From Takakia lepidozioides (Eukaryota > Streptophyta > Takakiopsida > Takakiales > Takakiaceae), in NCBI GenBank assembly GCA_030704615.1, contig CM060733.1, positions 38,192,001-38,256,000 on the forward strand: a DNA stretch of 64,000 nucleotides, written 5' to 3'. Made by a program: the position numbers and the translations under genes. This document shows, one piece after another, positions 13,197-26,089 of this stretch. Numbering within the stretch: position 1 is the first letter of the stretch; every line of letters begins with the position of its first letter. The notes under the pieces were generated by a model, which saw nothing but the letters and a program-made list of their open reading frames with translations, was not told where the DNA came from and did no database searches.

Positions 13197-13476
13197 CTCG
13201 TCCTTGCTCGCTAAACACGATCGATCGATTGCTGCAAAGCTCCAAGCTTTACCTTCGCTCTCGCACTGCACCTCCGATCTGCGATCCCTTTCTAGTGCAG
13301 GCCAGCCCCTGCGGATGTACAGAACCAGCAAGGATGATTCCCATAGTAGATGAATGCCAGTCATCGTCTCTCTCTCAGCAAAGAGAGAAAAGATAAAAGA
13401 TAAAATTTAACTTCAAAAAGAGATAAAGATAAAGTTTCTTTAACGTCCAGTGAATTTACCGAGCCTACTACTCAAA

Positions 13477-14790
13477 CGGTCCCAATATGGATGTGGCTTG
13501 ATTTTATTGCAAGCGTGTGATCTGACAGGTACGGCCTGGGAGGTACAGCCGGGACCCCCCCCTCCCGCAGCCTCGTCCGCTAGCAAGCCCCATGTCAAAT
13601 CATCCCCACCCCCCCTCCGACCCCTCCGCCCGTTGCCCCACCCCCGCCCGCTGGCTGTTCCTGCGCCCCCTGACCCCCGCGCCCGCCCGCCCGCCCGCCC
13701 GCCTGGGACCCCTGACCCCCGCCCCACCGCTGGCCATGCGGCGCCCCACAGCACCGCCCGATCTCCAGCCACGTGGCGGCCCCCCGCTGTGGATCCCCTC
13801 ACTGGGTTGATCCCCCTTCCAGTGCCGGAGTGATCCCCCACCCCATCTCCAGCCACGTGGCGCTACCCCGAACCGTCGATCCCCCCTGGGTTGATCCCCC
13901 TTCCAGTGCAAGAGTGATCCCCCATCCCCATCTCCAGCCACGTGGCGCTCCCCCCGAACCGTCGATCCCCTCCCCATCCATCCGACCTCAATTGAATGGA
14001 TGACGGCCGGATGAAGGCCCCATGACGCGTCCATCGCCACATGGCGCTCCCGCCGCCGTCGATCCCCTCCTCCCATCCATGGCGTGCTCCCCCGAGACGT
14101 CGCCGCTCCCCCCGACGCGCCTTGATCCCCCTTCCGGACCGGGAGTGATCCCCCAACCCTAATCGCCCGCCACGTGCGGCTCCCCCCGGACCATCGATCC
14201 CCTGCACATCCACACAACCTCACAAACAATGGATGTTGTGTGTCATCCGCCCCGCATCCCCCCGCCATCCTCCCGCGCAAGGGATGGACGACGGCCGGAT
14301 GAAGGGGCGATGACACTGACAGGTCACATGCCGCTTCCCCCGTCGATCCCCTCTTCCCATCGACGGCCCATCCCCCGACACGTCGCCGCCCCTCCCCTCG
14401 GTTGATCCCCCGTCCAATGCGGTGACTGATCCCCCTCTACCCATCGGACGGCACGTGGCGCTCCCCCCCCCCCCCCCGCCGATCCCCTTGTCCCATCCAT
14501 GGCGAGATCCCCCGACACGTCGCCGCTCCCCCCGACCTGGGCTTGATCCACACTCCGGACCGGCAGTGATCCCCACCCCCAATCGCCCACCACGTGCTGC
14601 TCCCCCGAACCGTCGATCCCCTGCTCATCCATCCAACCTCAAAACAATGGATGTTCTGGGTCATCCGCCCCTCATCCCCCCGCCATCTCCCGCGCAGTGG
14701 ATGGACGACGGCCGGATGAAGGCCCCATGGCACGCCCACCGCCATGTGGCGCTCCCCCCGCCGTCGATCCTCTCATCCCATCGGAGGCGC
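13477..14790. repeat. Left terminal inverted repeat of the MULE
   Basis: This arm pairs with about 26090-27359 in reverse complement. Matching blocks include the outer 45 bp, the stretch CATGTCAAATCATCCCCACC, and successive modules such as GGATGACGGCCGGATGAAGG, down to about 14790. It is built of modules containing GATCCCC, CCACGTGGC and TCCCCC. From 14791 to about 15440 the same module type continues, but pairing with the right side is no longer clear. Confidence 0.85.
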
Positions 14791-15488
14791 GATCCCCCGG
14801 GCCATAGCCCCCCCCCCCCTCGTTTGATCCCCCGTCTAATGCGGTCACTAATCCCCCTCCAGCCATTGGCCGCCACATGGTGCTCCCCTGAACCGAGGAT
14901 CCCCTGCGCATCCATCCAACCTCAAAACTGGGTCATCCGCGGTCCCCCGGCATTCGATCCCGTCCTCCCATCCACGTGGCGATCCTCCGGACCGCGACCC
15001 CCCGCCTCGGTTGATCCCCCGTCCAAACCGGGAATTGATCCTCCTCTCGTCTTCTACCCGCACGTGGCGGTCTCCGTAGCCGTCGATCCCCTTGTCCCAT
15101 CCAAGACCCGATCCCCCGAGCCACCGTTCCCCCCGCCTCTGGTTGATCCCCCACCGCCGCCATGCCGCGTGTCTTCCCACCCTTGACCCCCCCCCCCCCC
15201 CCTACGCGCGTCAACGGCGGAATAGGTGATTGTTCCCCCCATGGCGGTCCCCTCTCCGTTGATCCCCCACACCACCTGGAGTGATCCCCCATCCTTCCGC
15301 TCCCCCCCCCGGGAGCGATCCCCCTTCCACGTGTCAAATGTCAGGGCTGTTTGCACGTGGCTATCATTCTGTTCATCTATGTCGTCCTCCCCCATCCAAC
15401 GTCGGCCATGCACGTCCCCCGCCATTTTGGTCTGTGAGATGAACGGAGTGGATGTATTGAAATTTAGGGTTTCCGGCTGCTCGCAGAT

Positions 15489-17640
15489 TTGATCCTCTTT
15501 GCGCGCGTGTATGCTGCACTTGCGCGTGTAGTTTGCTGCTGTGTACTGTTTCTACAGGACGCGTGTGGTCTGCAGATGTGTACTGTTCCTGCAGGGGTGC
15601 CGGGCATCATGACTGGATCTTCGGAGTTGCGCACGTCATTCCTTCTATCACAGCTGCGTGGCACGTTGCAAATCCCCCCGGATGGTTCCTTCAACCACAT
15701 GTCGCTTATATGGACTCCAACTATTTCAAGTGGAGGTGGACATCGTGTATATACGGATGTTGCGGTCATCCCTTGGAGCAGGATCGACGATTTTGTGAGA
15801 GGGGAGGAAGAAAGGGCAGAGGCGCCCACTCACTTCAAAAGAACGGTGCCTAAAAAGGGAAAGCATGAGGAGGGCGAGCTCTTAGCTCCAAGGGCCGATA
15901 GTTGCTCTCTTGTCATAAAGTCCGCCTTCACCTTTGTGGTTTCTGGATGTCTCTATGTGTTCTTTGTAATGGCATGCTGCTTGTTTGCATTGTTTGCTCT
16001 TCTATTTTGTCAAAATGCTATGCTCTCTTGCTCCGAGTATTCCACTCCGCCGACATAGTTCTCATCATTGTTCAGGTTCCATTGTTCTTATGAACCTGAG
16101 GACAAGCGCACAAATGTAATACCTGTCAATAAACATTCTTTGAAGAGAAAGAACGGCAGGAGAGGGTGTGTGCTGGATGTTTCATCGCCTTCTTACAACA
16201 ACCACAAAGGGCCGAGACGGAAGAAAGTCGTTCAAGGAGAGTCCATCAAGAGGGGTTGCCTCTATCAGTTTAGGATTGGATGATGCTACCTGGATCCTTC
16301 TCTTGCTGTCATAACATACTACAACAAAAACCATGTTGATGGATATGACAAGGTCTACCATGGCCACATTGACCCGACTTCAAGTAACACCCATTTCGCG
16401 CACGCATCTCACCTTAGTGAAGAGGTTAAGATGTGGATAACGGATAGCATACGTGCTGGGTTGTCGCCTGCTAAAATCATGGCCCAACATGAACAATAGG
16501 TATTTGACAGCAAGGTCAATGGAGAGAAGTGGTGTCGTGATGACATTGAGCTTGAGCATGACATTAGAAACATCATGGACAAGCTGGCATGTGAGACTTT
16601 CAAGCGACATAAGGACGAGGGGACCAGCCTGAAGATGTGGAAGGAGGCCCAGCCCCAGAGTGTTTTCTTCTATCAAGAGGACACGCCCGATGCCCCTGCT
16701 GGAGGAACACGGCGTGGCAATGTCGACCTCAAATTTGCAATTGGCATTCAAATAGAATTTCAGAAAAAACAATGCTCCAAATGGGTGACAAACGTATCGT
16801 CTCTTGTGATGCGACCTTCGGAACGAATGAACACAAGGTGTGTGGAATCGACGGCGTGGACTCCTGGGAGCATGAGAGCATAGCATCTTTCACTGTGAAG
16901 GGGATTAGTGGGGAGCAGGGGATCAGTGGAGAGCAGGGGCACAGGGGGACCATAGCCTTATCCGATGTGCAGGGGATCACGACATTGGGTCATCACTAGT
17001 GACCTATTAATCCAATCGGATTCGACACCACGACTGCCTCAGCCCATTAGGGGACTAGACACATAGGCCAAACTCCATTATGTATACTGCTCTGTATATG
17101 TTGGGACCATTTTGGGACCATGACGTGTACTTGTGTGATTTGTAGTGAGGGGTGAGCAGGCAAGAGGGAAGACAACTTAGCAAATGCATGCCTTGGGGGG
17201 TTATAGAGAGGAATGATGGAGGGATGGTCTCCTTCCAGGGGATCATGGCATAGCCCACAGGGGGGATCACATAATACTAAAATGAGAACAGAAGGGGTTG
17301 CAGGGTTCGGGGTTCACATCCTGTGATTTCTTGTCATTAATTTCAGTGAAATGTTTCGTCTATTTTCAAAACAAAAGTACTTACATTGCACATTTTCGTC
17401 TTTGTGTGCAGTATGCCATGTATACTCTTATGGTCTTCGACATTTGGCTGAACGGCATCCCTGTTGCATACATAATATCTTCAAGAAACAATGCCAACAA
17501 TTTGTCAAGTTGGATGTTGGCTCTTCGTCAAAGGCTCCAGGCCGATCAGCCGGATTGGCGTCCCAACGCATTCATTGTAGACGATGCCGATGCTGAGATT
17601 AATGCCATTCGGTTTGTTCTCAATCCCTCCCCCCTACTCA
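15489..17640 (+). pseudogene. MuDR-type MULE transposase, broken
   Basis: The visible parts are an N-terminal region (from about 15600: MTGSSELRTSFLLSQLRG), then after a probable intron (acceptor near 16076) HCSYEPEDKRT and KRGCLYQF, ITYYNKNHVD, a stretch ending AKIMAQHEQ, then the DDE domain: SCDATFGTNEHK, a clean 574-bp phase-0 intron (16838-17411), and YAMYTLMVFDIWLNGIPVAY with IVDDADAEINAI. The first catalytic Asp (CDAT) and the second (VDDADAE) are visible; the third catalytic residue and a SWIM finger are not found after 17640. Two in-frame stops occur (TGA about 16281, TAG about 16498) and a frameshift lies near 16770, at an A-run. It is convergent with the minus-strand Ulp1-like gene, and the two 3' ends meet near 17.7-17.9 kb, a region of GATCCCC repeats. 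Confidence 0.82.
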
Positions 17641-20600
17641 GGGGATCACGAGCAAGGAGCACTTTTCAGAGATTCATACTTGTATCTGATTTTGTGGTGG
17701 TCCTGTTACCTGAGCCCCCTGATCCCGGGATCCCCCTAATCCCCCCCTGCCCCCCCTGACCCCCCCTGATCCCCTGATCCCCCTGTTCCCCCACCCCCCC
17801 TGATCCCTGGTTATCTGATCCACCTCAAGGATCCCCTCACCCCTTCATCCCCTTCACAGCACAGTGGACGCCAAAGAAGGCACAAAGGGATTACAAAGAG
17901 GAGGACAATCTTCATTTTTTTTCAGTGGGGAATGGAGATACAATAGCTACATCCGAGGCATCCAAGGCATGCACATGCAACAGTCTACGCTGCAAATCTG
18001 CATCATCCCAATTATCCACTATCCATCCACAAAGAAAATTCCGCTTTGATACTGCGTACTCACATGTAAACCAATCTGCTGTAAAAGTTGCCCCCCATTT
18101 TTTTGTGATTTTGGTCTCCAAGTATTTCTATATGAAAGTCATTACAAAGTAGCCACACTCCTAGCCGCTTGGTTGTTGTGGCACCTCAGGTTCCAGCCAC
18201 TCCCATGCCATTATTTCATTCCAACGTACTGAGTCAGGTTCGGCTTTGTGTAGGTATGCTCTAAAAGTGCGAAGACGCGTTTCAAAGGCAAGTCGGCTAT
18301 GGGATCTGAATGATGTCATGGAATTCAGATGAACAAACTTGGACTTATCAAAAACCATCAAACTCCAATGGCCCCTGCAGAACGCACATGTGTTTGAGGC
18401 CAGACACCACTAATGCTTTCCATTCTCCAAATCAAATCAAAGTCGGTCAAAGCTGCAAAATAGGAGGATTGAGGGACGTACCCAGAGCATAAGGGGATGA
18501 ACCATGTCTGAACCTTATTTGGATCCTTCCCTAGGCACTTCTCAGTTACCCAATCATTTACAAGCCCTTTGGAAATCTTGTGAAGGTCGTCTTTGTTTGA
18601 TGCCTCCAAAGCCGTCCATATCAGTGTGTCCATCACAGCCCACCAGCAACGATTACTCTCCTCCAGGGATAGCTGCAAAATATTGGCATACAAAAACACC
18701 CCTCCATCCCCCGCTTCCCCATACAATTTTGACAACCGTAGGTAATCCCATGAATCCAAAAATGGACTCCTGTGGAGTGCCTTTGAAGAAAACAAGGCAG
18801 CCCTTGTCCTCTGGGAGCTTTTCCCTCAGTATATTCTGGTTTATGCATTTAACACAAGTTCACGAAGTCACACAGATAGGCAATTAACTGTTAAGGGTGT
18901 TTTCAAGCAACCATATCATCCCCTTAAGCCCTGCTGAATGTACTCACCATGAATTTGGTCCCCCCTTGGTCGTTGGAAGCCCTGGCCCACTTAGTGACTT
19001 CTGGCCGACCAGATTTTGCCTTCCATTTCTTCCCTGTTCTGGTGATAGCTTTACTTTCCCCCTCAGCTGCATGGTTCTCCTCCCTCCCCCGCATCGTCAC
19101 CCGTATTTTTTGCGCACGCTTCGGCTCCCCCTCATCCTTTGGGGGTCTTTGCTTCCCCTTGCCGATCCCCTCTCCGGTCTGCTCCCCCTTGCCCTTCATG
19201 TGTTCTTTCTCCTTCCCCTTATCCTTTGTTTCTTTCTGATCCACCTGCTCCATGCCCTGCAGGTTCAATTGGCGTCCCGAAGTTTTTGCAGCAACCCTAT
19301 GCCGTGTTTGACCTACTACTGGGCCAGATGATGGTTTGTCGGAGCAAACCCATGTGTAGGGGGGTTGGAGCAGAAACCATAGGCGCAGGCACCATCAGAC
19401 CCGTGGTGAATGTGGAGCCAAGGGTGACCCCCAATTCAATATTCCAAGGATCTATGGAAGCGATGGGAGCAGTACCAAGGAGCTGGAGTAAGCGCTTTGT
19501 TGTGGGGGAGACCAGACTATCTGCGAGTGCGGATAACAACGGGATGGCCTGTGGATGATACGGGGGTGCACCTAGGAAAACTGACATGGGCGGAACAAAC
19601 CCCTCCGTTGCCAATTCGGTGTTCCCTGCCAATGACTGGCGTTCAGGGGTCACCAACGTTGAAATAACCTCAACCTGTGTTGTCGGCAGAGGACTGGAAA
19701 CAACTGCAAATCTGCTGGACTTGGTAGTTGGATCCACCATTCTTGGCACATCCTCCCTCTCCACATGGGAAAGTACACACAGACTCGGGATGAGTTGAAA
19801 GAGGTGATTGGACAAGGGCAGAGAGTGAATGACCACAGAGAGACACAGTAGCCCGCGACAGAGCATATACATGGAGGGGAGCAGGCATGACATCAGGAAC
19901 AACGTTGGGGGATGACACCTCGGGTGATGGAGCACTGAGGGGGGGACCAAAGGGAGTCACAGTAGCATGCAAGAGAGCAGACACATGTGGGGAAGAAGAG
20001 TGGAAGTCAGGGGCAGACAGGGGGGGACCAGGGTCACACACGGATGCATGCTTCGTAGAAGACAGATCTGGGGGAGCAGACAAAAAATCGGGAGTAGAGG
20101 GGGGGGCTGCTAGGGCTAAAGGGAGATCAGAAAGGGAGGGACCAGTGATATACACTAAAGCAGTACCAGATGAGGGGGGAGCACAAAAAGAAAACTCATG
20201 CGAGGAGGGAGATGAGTCCGATGGGATAGCATGTGGTGAGACGAGGGTAGCCACTTCTGGGGGAGCAGATAATGGAAGAAGTGCAGAGGCGGGGGGATCA
20301 CATGGTTGGGGAGGAGTCGCAAAGAGGGCGGCAGACACAGAGGGGGGGGCGGAGAGGAGGGTAGCATGTGGTGCGGGTTCACAGATTTGAAGGGGAGTAG
20401 CGGCGGATACATCACATGATGGGGCAGCAAAGACAGAGAGGGTAGCAGAGAGGAGGGCCGCTCTTTGGGAGCGATCAGAGATAGGAAGGGGAGAAGAGGC
20501 GGGGGCAGCAGAGACAGCGAGGGCAGCGGAATATTCCCTTGGGGAGTCTAAAAGAAGACTGTGAGGCAGAACAGTATGAGAGGGGATGGGATTGACATCA

Positions 20601-21579
20601 ACTTCTGCAATGGGTGTGTAGAAACCTGCCGTCGGAGATTCCACTTGAAAAGTCTCTGTATGAGGCGCTTGAAGGTCTTCAACCCGTGAGGGTGTTGGCG
20701 ACGCCATCTGCGATGCATGGTGGGACAACTGCGATGAATTGAAGGCGTCCACGTCGATGTGGGAAAGGTGAGGGGCATATGGTGACACTCATCGATCGTA
20801 TAGTTCATGTCTTCTCGCCAACAACACCTTGCTTGCTCGTAAGACCTCCTCCATGGCATTTTGAACTCCAACATCAGCTGCCTCAGCCTCACCTATCACA
20901 GAGACAAGCGCTTATGTCTTAGCTTTGACCCCCGTGATCCCCTGATCCCCCGATCCCCGACTGTAAAGTCTGCTCCCCCATTTATCTATTCCAATTGTGA
21001 TCTTCACAATGACAGACTGTTGGAGAGGCAAAGCATGCACTTACGTATCCCTTTGGCATTGTTGCCCTTGCACCATAAAACTTGGAAGTGGGCCATTTCC
21101 GTTGCTGCAAATTCATGAAACTTTCGGGCACACACCATGCGAAGAAATTTTCGGCAGGAGTCGACGATCTGCATTTTGTCCTGCATTGTACCATATCTAA
21201 GCTGACCCTCTGCCAGGAGCACTTCTTTCAACATACTCTCCTGATTCTGAAAATTCCCAAACGTCCGCCAACCTCCATGCAAGAAGAGTCCAAATCCATG
21301 GTAGGGCAGTTTGTGAGCAGTCTGCGGTGCAAAAAACATCATGATATGACTGGGGCAGATGCCGTGTCTTAAATCGGCCAAAGGATACAAGTTTGAAACA
21401 GGGGGTCGAGGGTCCATGGTAGAAAAAACTTGGAGGGGAACAGGGACTGGAGGCAGTCAGGCTGGACATTGACGTTTCAGCCAGGTGACAATGGCATCAG
21501 ATTCCTCGGCAGTTCTTAGGAGAGGGAATTCAGGAAGCAGACGTTGAACGTCCTGCTCCTCTAGTTCAACAATATCAAA

Positions 21580-22650
21580 CTGGAGATCTAGAGATGAGGG
21601 GGGTCTTATCTCCCACGCTCATAGTCTCCTGTCTCAGTCTGAACAATTCAACTTTCATCTTGTGTGCATAGTCGCCAGGTAGGTAATGGGCTAAGAACAG
21701 TGTCTTAAACATAGCCCAACTATCCACAGATGGTTTCTTGTGTTCACGGCGTTCCTGCTTCTGACGCGACCACCATAGCTTGGCGGCATCACGGAGCTGT
21801 AGAGCAGCTGTCTGTATCTTGGCTTCCTCTGAATAATCGTCCTCAAAGAACTCTTCTAAGGTATCCAAGAAAGACAATATTTCTTCAGGCTTGACAGATG
21901 GCTTACCATAGAATTCTGGCAACTTCACCAATCTTCTGATCTCCCTGGTGACATCCTTGCTTCTTTTCATCTTGGCCTCATGGGAGTCAGCCTCAGATTC
22001 GTCCTCATTCAGTGACTCACTCACAGGCAGCTCCCTAGATCGCTTGTCAGTTTGAGTTTGTGCAGGGGCCAACTTCTGTATCTCAGATCGAATCAAAGTA
22101 CCTAAGGCCTCCATTTGCTGCTGGGAAAATAACTGACTTCCATGTTCGCGATCTGAAGCTCGGTGCAGACTGGCCGCATCTGAGCGCTCACGATCTCCAG
22201 CCATTTCACTATCTTGATCGTCGTCACCAGGTTGCGTGCTCACAGAGCCGAACGAGATCTGGCTCATTCACACGATTACCCTACTTCTGGAAATTGCGAA
22301 ATCCACAATCTGTTCTGCCCGATCGCAAACCAGCTCTGATACCACTTGTAAAGGATCTGACTCTCTTTTCTTTGTCCAACTATGACAAAATTTCAGGCAC
22401 TTTGCTTGGTTTGCTGTTCACAGGGAATTTACCAAAACTCCAAGGAAAACTGATTGCTCGGGATTTTGTTTCAACCGGACTCTCATCTATGTCTGAATTC
22501 CAGCCAAGGCCCTATTCTTATTCCACTTCCCTCATTTACAAATTCACAGATCGATCAAGTGATCGTCACTCCTACTCTAGCCTGATTCCTTGTTCAAAAG
22601 ATCTCCCTGTCAACCTATGTACTCATCTCATGCCATTCTATCTATGCACA
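21580..22650 (-). mobile_element. Truncated Ty3-type LTR retrotransposon fragment (LTR, PBS, partial gag) inside the MULE
   Basis: On the minus strand an LTR-like block (22650-22347, TGTGCATAGA to CCTTTACA) is followed by TGGTATCAGAGC at about 22333-22344, the classic primer binding site for initiator tRNA-Met. A gag frame starts at 22267 (MSQISFGSVSTQPGDDD). It contains LVKLPEFYGKPSVKPEEIL and LRDAAKLWWSRQKQER, the Retrotrans_gag pattern, and breaks off near 21600 (ETMSVGDKTPL). Protease, polymerase, integrase and the second LTR are absent. It was either an insertion truncated later or a fragment picked up by the MULE. Confidence 0.8.
22347..22650 (-). repeat. Putative 5' LTR of the Ty3 fragment
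   Basis: The block begins TG and ends CA on both strands, is about 304 bp, and abuts the tRNA-Met primer site at two bases distance. No second copy is visible in the window, so the outer border (22650) rests only on the TG...CA rule. Confidence 0.6.
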
Positions 22651-24493
22651 GGACTGGACTACGAAAGAAGTCGAGGGAGCAGAAGAGGGGGGAACGGTGC
22701 AAGGGGGACATGACGTGGGGGGACCTGATATGGGGTGAGCAGACCTGTTTGCAGTAGAGGCGGGGCGGGGGGGGGGGGGGGGGGGCAGGGGTAGACGATG
22801 AAGGGGGAGCAGAGACAGGCATGATGGGGGAACAGCATTCACCGGACAAGAGGGTGTTACGAAAGGAGTACTCTTTTTTCCCACAAGGTAGCTCTCAAAA
22901 TCTTCCAACTCCAGCCCAATGGATAGAGCACAGGGAACGCCGTCTTTGCAGGTGCTCCATGCCTGCACTGATTTCCGCACAACCTAAATTTCTCCCGCGG
23001 AAGCATTGATCTGCAGGCAAAAATGCAACAAGAATGAGCATTTACAAACCGGGGGCAATCCTGGGAAACTATTGGGAGGAGCAGATGGCCATAAACTCAA
23101 AAGAAGATTGGGGGGTGAAGCAAACCTGTTCTTGTAGAAGCCATCTTCTCCAGCGGCGTTCAGCCCTCTCCACTCGCATTGCAAACCCTCCACTCCATGC
23201 GAAATCCACAAATGCATCCCAGAATCTTTCATCATTCTGGTCAGCAAAATTGGAAGGGAGAAGTCCATGTTGCAGGAGTATAAATGTTCCCGCAGGAGTG
23301 ATCGGGTGCGGTGTGTCGTGGTCGATGTCCATGGCCCCATCCCCTGCAAGAGGCCCCGAGCTCCCAGGCTGCTCCCCCTCCTCCTGATGAGTAGTCTGCT
23401 CCCCCACATCTGCGTGTCTTCGCTGTTTTGCGGACTGGCCCCCTGACTTTGAGACGGATCCCCCCCATGTCCGATCCCCCCCATTTCTGCTACTGGCTGC
23501 TCACGGTTGTAGGGATACTTTTTCTTTGGCTTTCTACTCCAAGTGACAGCGAGTTCAGGCTGCACTTTGGCTTGTCTCTCACGGGCGGAGCGTAAAATAG
23601 TAACAATCTTAACCTTTTTTGCCCCCTTCTTTGGTTTGGTGCGCTCAAAATCGGTGTCGGACCCACTACGGCTACTCCTCTTGTGAGGGACAACCACTTG
23701 TGACGGTGCAGGCGCATCAGGCTTCCGTTTTCTCGCTCCTTTGGGCTGTTGCTGCCGATCAGTAAGGGACACGTCGTCTCCGGTACGCGCCGCGCTTCGG
23801 GGTTTGTACACCCTCTCAACCTCTCCACAAAATGAGTAACCTGCTTTGGGAACTCGGCAGCGGGCCAGGGTTTTAGTGGCAACTCAACCTCGTCCCAACC
23901 ATCCACCATGTTCAACCAAGGACAACCCTCCCCATCAATGACATGCCTATTCAACCTAACCTTATCCTTCATGGGCTGCCCACAAAACTTGCACGATTCC
24001 TTTGTTTCGAGCCATCACGAACTCTGAGGTCCGTCTCTGCCTCCACTATCATCTCCTCCCACTCAGTTGGCGTATACCAGAAAGGAACCTCGTCCCCTTT
24101 CTTAGGCTTGTGCCAAAAAACCAGCATACCATTCTCAGGGGGAACAACCTTAGGCCTAGTCTTCGCCATTGGCAACGAGCACACGACGCCAAAATACAGA
24201 AAAGAAAAAGCAAGGAACAGAAGCCAGAGAAAACAAGGAAGAGCACACGGATTGCAACGAACAAAAGGAAAACACAAAGCATAGACAACAAAGAGGATAT
24301 GAGTAGAGCAGCTGAAAAACCACAACGAAGAGCCACCACCAAAGAGTCGCTTCTCGAGGAAGACATTCCGCACGTGCAGTGTACCTAGGGGAGCGGGCAC
24401 GTGGGGGAGCAGGGGATCAGTTGATGGACACGTGGCAACAGCACCAAAGTGGGGATCACTGATGTCGACACGTGGGGAGATCTGGGCGGTCAT

Positions 24494-25440
24494 AAGGGGG
24501 AGCAGGCATGGGGAGATGTGAAGGGGGAGCGAACCCTAGCCACTCCCAGAACATGGGGATCAAGGTAGGGGGACCAGACACGTGGGGGGATGTTAGTAGA
24601 GGGGAGCTGACATGTGCGGAGAGTACTGGATATGACATGCATGGCGATTCTGTGGTCAGGGAGGTGACACGTGGGCAGTGAAGACAGGGGGAGCGGCGGG
24701 GGGGGGGGGGGGGGGACCAGACTCGGGAGGGATTGGATGTTTGGGGTTTTGCAAGTGACGGATTGAGGGAGGGAGACAACTCATGAGAGGAAGGGGACCA
24801 AAACTGCAGGGGCAGGGAACATGAGAAGAGACCGTTGTGTAGGACGAGTAAAACACCATGCTAGGTCGAAAAAGAAATCCCTATAAGTGCATGCAGTATG
24901 AGCTGGCCGGTATACAACCATCTTGGACTCTCCAACCTCCATCAATCCTATTCAGCTGCTCGATACCCAACCATGTTTGATTCTGTAACACACAGATGTT
25001 CACATTTGAATCTAGCAAGGTAAGTAGTATGGAAAAACAAACATGAAGTTGAGGCTGAAGTTTAATATGCGAAAGGTACTATAGTTACAGATCCTCATCC
25101 CCCTGCACATGGGATTTGGTGCAGCCTACGCCAATCCTGTCAGCTTTCAAAACAACAAACAACAAACAAGAAAGAGGCAAACAAGAAAGAACAACAAAAG
25201 AACAACAATAAGAAGAAGAAGAGAAGAAGAAAACCCCCTGTACTCATTGTATGCAAGACGTGAGTCGCAAGAGTATCACAGATGCCGTAGTGCGCACACG
25301 ATTGAGGCCTTGGTAGGTCATCCCAAGCCCATCGAAGCAGGAGCACAAACAAGCACGACAGCGGGAAACCCTCGCTCAATCTAGATGGAGAACCCTACCT
25401 CCACGACGAAGTGAATAGCACATGCAGGTCCACGTGGTGC
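24494..25440. other. MULE interior without gene
   Basis: This is upstream of the Ulp1-like gene. It has G-rich GGGGAGC/GGGGACC motifs up to about 24770, a 20-bp poly-G run near 24700, and then ordinary AT-balanced sequence with an AAC/AAG-rich stretch at 25150-25230. It is probably the 5' flank or promoter of the minus-strand gene. No coding exon is recognised. Confidence 0.4.
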
Positions 25441-26089
25441 GATACCCACCGTTGGAAATGGAAGGGATTGGGGGATCGGTCGAAGGGGGATCAAAGCAGG
25501 AGATTGGCGGCAAGACCAAGGAGGGGGATGGACGACCGGGGGAGTGCCACGCAGTGGACCATCGCGCAAAACTATCGGACGGCGGGGGGACGGCCACATC
25601 ACGTTGAAGAGGGCCAAGGGGGATGAGTCCTTGGGGGGAGCAGGGGATCGGGAACGGATCGACATTGGGGGTGCCACGGGCACGCGGTTGAGGGGGATGG
25701 ACGGCACAACAAGAGGGGGGGGACCGCGATGTGGCCCACGTGTCATGGAGGGCACCGTGGAGCAGCACATGGCGGAAAATGTGGGGAGGGGGATCAGTCC
25801 CCGAATTGGAGGAGGGGATCAATCGAGGTGGGGGGAGCGACAGCGCGGGGATTGCACCGTCCATGATCGAAGGCCCGGGGGACCGCGCCTGGGCTCAGGG
25901 GATCAGGCCTCTAACCGTTGGAGGGATCTACGGCGGAGGGGATTGCGACGTGGCGGCATGTCACTGTGAACCGCAGTGGTTGCAAGTAAGATTGATGTGC
26001 ACGGGATCAACGGTTCAAGGAGAACCACGTGGCGCACGATTAGGAGTGGGGGATCACTCCCGCCCTGGACGGGGGATCAACCCGGTTGC

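Larger units (their letters stand above)
17900..24169 (-). pseudogene. Ulp1-like (C48) cysteine protease gene of the MULE, broken
   Basis: Read leftwards, the gene probably starts at ATG 24169 (MAKTRPKVVPPENGML). A short zinc-finger-like stretch follows (CKFCGQ...RLNRHV...C, about 23990-23920, one frame over), then basic KRKPDAPAP-type and long Ser/Pro-rich low-complexity segments (20788-19670). The protease domain is at the 3' end. WFIPLCSG is spliced over a 107-bp GT-AG intron (18481-18375) to GHWSLMVFDK, with the catalytic His at 18368-18370. The usual Asp after it is Asn (HLNSM, 18323-18325). The oxyanion Gln and the catalytic Cys follow as VPQQPSG, stop, ECGYF (Cys codon 18155-18157, TAG at 18161-18163). 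Another stop follows, then CEYAVSKRNFLCGW. Loss of Asp and two stops say it is inactive. Exon borders in the middle are not resolved, and a Ty3 fragment sits at 21.6-22.65 kb. Such proteases usually cut SUMO-type modifiers. Confidence 0.75.

Noticed and set aside
13600-15337. Long open frames on both strands of the left TIR (238, 254 and 134 codons) and their mirror in the right TIR
   Set aside because: They are low-complexity by-products of GC-rich GATCCCC/CACGTGG modules, open in several frames at once, and without any domain.
19887-20390. 167-codon plus-strand Gly-rich frame
   Set aside because: It is antisense to the Ser/Pro-rich part of the Ulp1-like gene and reflects the GGGGAxC motif.
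22060-22713. 217-codon plus-strand frame
   Set aside because: It is antisense to the Ty3 gag, primer site and LTR, which explain the sequence better.
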